In this document: positions 62,638 to 64,000 of the stretch, piece by piece
Numbering within the stretch: position 1 is the stretch's first letter
Layout: each line of letters starts with the position of its first letter
Assembly (NCBI GenBank): GCA_947495295.1
Contig: CANLYJ010000003.1
Location: 186,001 to 250,000 of the forward strand
Direction: 5' to 3'
DNA length: 64,000 bases
Origin: an uncultured Paracoccaceae bacterium
GTDB taxonomy: Bacteria > Pseudomonadota > Alphaproteobacteria > Rhodobacterales > Rhodobacteraceae
Notes under the pieces: generated by a model
The model's input: only the letters and a program-made list of their open reading frames with translations
Database searches by the model: none
Told to the model about the DNA's origin: nothing
Translations under genes and position numbers: made by a program

Positions 62638-64000
62638 TCACCCCAAACGCGACACAATCACTGTCACCTCAGGCTTCTTACCAATCTCGCCTTGTGCCGA
62701 TTTCCGCGCGATGCCCCGTAGTTCTTTTTCCAGCTTGTCGTCGTCCCGCAGCGTCTTGGCATCGGCCCGCCCCAGGAATTGGCTGAGGTCTTCTTCGACC
62801 ACTTCGACAAGGGCGGCGTTGTTTCGCCCAACCTCGGGCAGCCCGTTGATTTCCACCCAAGGCTCACCCAGCGGTTCGTCGTTCTCATCGATGATCAGCG
62901 TGACGATCATATGCCCGTTCAGCGCCATGCGGATGCGGTTACGCACCACGCCGTCCAGCGCACCGACCTGCACTGACCCATCCAGATAGGTCCGGCCCGT
63001 TTCGATATATTCGGTGACCTTGGGCTGGTTGCCGGACAGGTCGATCATCATCCCGTTAACCGCTACGATCCCCGTCAGCCCGCCTGCATTCGCCACTTTC
63101 ACATGTTCGCGCAAATGCCGGTGTTCGCCATGCATGGGGATCAGGATCTGCGGTTTCACAATCTCATGTAACCGCTGCAAATCGGGCTTATTGGCATGGC
63201 CGGATACATGGTATTTGCCGCCCGCATCATCGACCACATCAACCCCCAACTCCGACAGTTGGTTCATGATCCGAATGACACCGCGTTCATTGCCGGGGAT
63301 GGTTTTAGAGGAAAACAGGAACGTATCCCCTTCCTTCAGTGACAGCCCCAGATACTTGCCCTGCGCCAATTGCGCCGACGCCGCCCGCCTTTCGCCCTGC
63401 GATCCGGTGACCAGCAGCATCAGGTTTTCGCGGGGGATGTTTAGCGCGTCCTCTGGGGAGACGGTGGCCGGGAAGCCCTCCAATATCCCCTCTTCCGTCG
63501 CGGCCTCGACCATGCGCCGCATGGCACGACCCAATAAGCAGACGGATCGTCCAGCGGCCTTCGCGGCCACCGCGAGCGTCTTCAACCGTGCGATGTTCGA
63601 CGCAAACGTCGTCGCCACAACCATGCCGGTCGCATCTTCCATCAATTCGGTGATCGTCGGCCCGATCGACGCCTCGGACCGGCCCGGTGCATCAGAGAAC
63701 ACATTGGTGCTGTCGCAGACGAGCGCCTTGACCCCGTCTTTGGAGACCTCTTCCCACAGGCCTTGGTCCCACGGGTCACCAACCACAGGCGTCTCATCGA
63801 TTTTGAAATCACCCGAGTGCAGCACGCGGCCGTCGGGGCTGTCGATCAACAACCCCGCACTTTCGGGGATCGAGTGGCTGATGGGCAGGTAAGACAGTTT
63901 GAACGGGCCACAGCTGATCATATGCGGATAGGGCTCGACCACTTTCACGACGCTTTCTGGATGCCCATGTTCACCCAGCTTGCGCCGCGCGATATTGGCG
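62638..64000 (-). CDS. rnj: Ribonuclease J, 5' end outside the window
   Basis: The fragment of about 454 residues covers most of RNase J (full length ~555). It shows SHSIPESAGLLIDSPDGRVLHSGDFKID (metallo-beta-lactamase motifs), the beta-CASP region (IARLKTLAVAAKAAGRSV, GSQGERRAA), VSGHANKPDLQRLHEIVKP and PMHGEHRHLREH. The N-terminal HxHxDH zinc motif lies beyond position 64000. RNase J is the endo- and 5'-exoribonuclease for RNA decay and rRNA processing in alphaproteobacteria lacking classic RNase E dominance. Confidence 0.95.
   Translation of the reverse strand, partial: ANIARRKLGEHGHPESVVKVVEPYPHMISCGPFKLSYLPISHSIPESAGLLIDSPDGRVLHSGDFKIDETPVVGDPWDQGLWEEVSKDGVKALVCDSTNVFSDAPGRSEASIGPTITELMEDATGMVVATTFASNIARLKTLAVAAKAAGRSVCLLGRAMRRMVEAATEEGILEGFPATVSPEDALNIPRENLMLLVTGSQGERRAASAQLAQGKYLGLSLKEGDTFLFSSKTIPGNERGVIRIMNQLSELGVDVVDDAGGKYHVSGHANKPDLQRLHEIVKPQILIPMHGEHRHLREHVKVANAGGLTGIVAVNGMMIDLSGNQPKVTEYIETGRTYLDGSVQVGALDGVVRNRIRMALNGHMIVTLIIDENDEPLGEPWVEINGLPEVGRNNAALVEVVEEDLSQFLGRADAKTLRDDDKLEKELRGIARKSAQGEIGKKPEVTVIVSRLG

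Overview
The window is a high-GC, tightly packed chromosomal stretch from an alphaproteobacterium, most likely a marine member of the Rhodobacteraceae (Roseobacter group). Support for this comes from the yajC-secD-secF-ccmABCDG block, tetrameric sarcosine oxidase genes, a LuxI/LuxR pair, an LpxR-like outer-membrane protein, RNase J, an Atm1-type exporter, and DUF6314 and DUF1289 proteins. The genus cannot be fixed from sequence alone. Both ends cut genes: an alpha/beta hydrolase-OsmC fusion on the left and RNase J on the right. I see no rRNA, tRNA, CRISPR array, prophage or insertion sequence.

Layout. 1-3.7 kb: OsmC fusion, a VOC gene with an internal deletion, bioY, a DUF6314 gene, purB. 3.7-5.8 kb: a quorum-sensing locus with luxI, luxR and a divergent LuxR-like protein that has only the autoinducer-binding domain. 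5.8-9.8 kb: an isolated fliG, a three-gene thiocyanate hydrolase / three-subunit nitrile hydratase cluster, a lipid A acyltransferase and a DUF1223 protein. 10-13.1 kb: acnA and a 42-residue membrane protein, each preceded by the same operator-like palindrome. 13.1-19.4 kb: a long leftward operon for Sec export and cytochrome c maturation. 19.6-27.6 kb: LpxR-like protein, serS, a DUF2235 hydrolase, a TspO-like protein, and the outer-membrane assembly block yfgM-like/bamB/der. 27.8-36 kb: an RND efflux pair, a Bcr/CflA-type MFS exporter and an Atm1-type ABC exporter. 36-41.3 kb: LysM protein, LOG protein, threonine dehydratase-like enzyme, sodB, agmatinase and a DUF4344 metallopeptidase. 41.4-47.3 kb: sarcosine oxidase soxBDAG with a small membrane protein inserted. 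47.4-52.4 kb: ccmI-ruvX-DUF1289, a lone FbpC-like ATPase, and an AlkC-like/SDR pair. 52.5-58.1 kb: a Hint-domain protein with a replaced nucleophile, two similar lipoproteins around prfC, and two uncharacterised conserved genes. 58.2-64 kb: a DEAD-box helicase, an AT-rich glycosyltransferase/capsule-synthesis fusion, and RNase J.

Best leads. (1) A decayed copy of the last ~30 codons of RNase J lies beside the AT-rich glycosyltransferase, about 0.5 kb from the intact rnj 3' end, which looks like the scar of an acquired insertion. (2) A 29-bp hairpin repeat occurs twice, and each copy supplies the TAG stop codon of an unrelated gene in the same register. (3) There is a DNA-binding-domain-less LuxR homologue next to luxR-luxI. 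(4) There is an scnBAC-like three-subunit metallohydratase. (5) A shared palindrome links aconitase to an undescribed 42-residue membrane protein.
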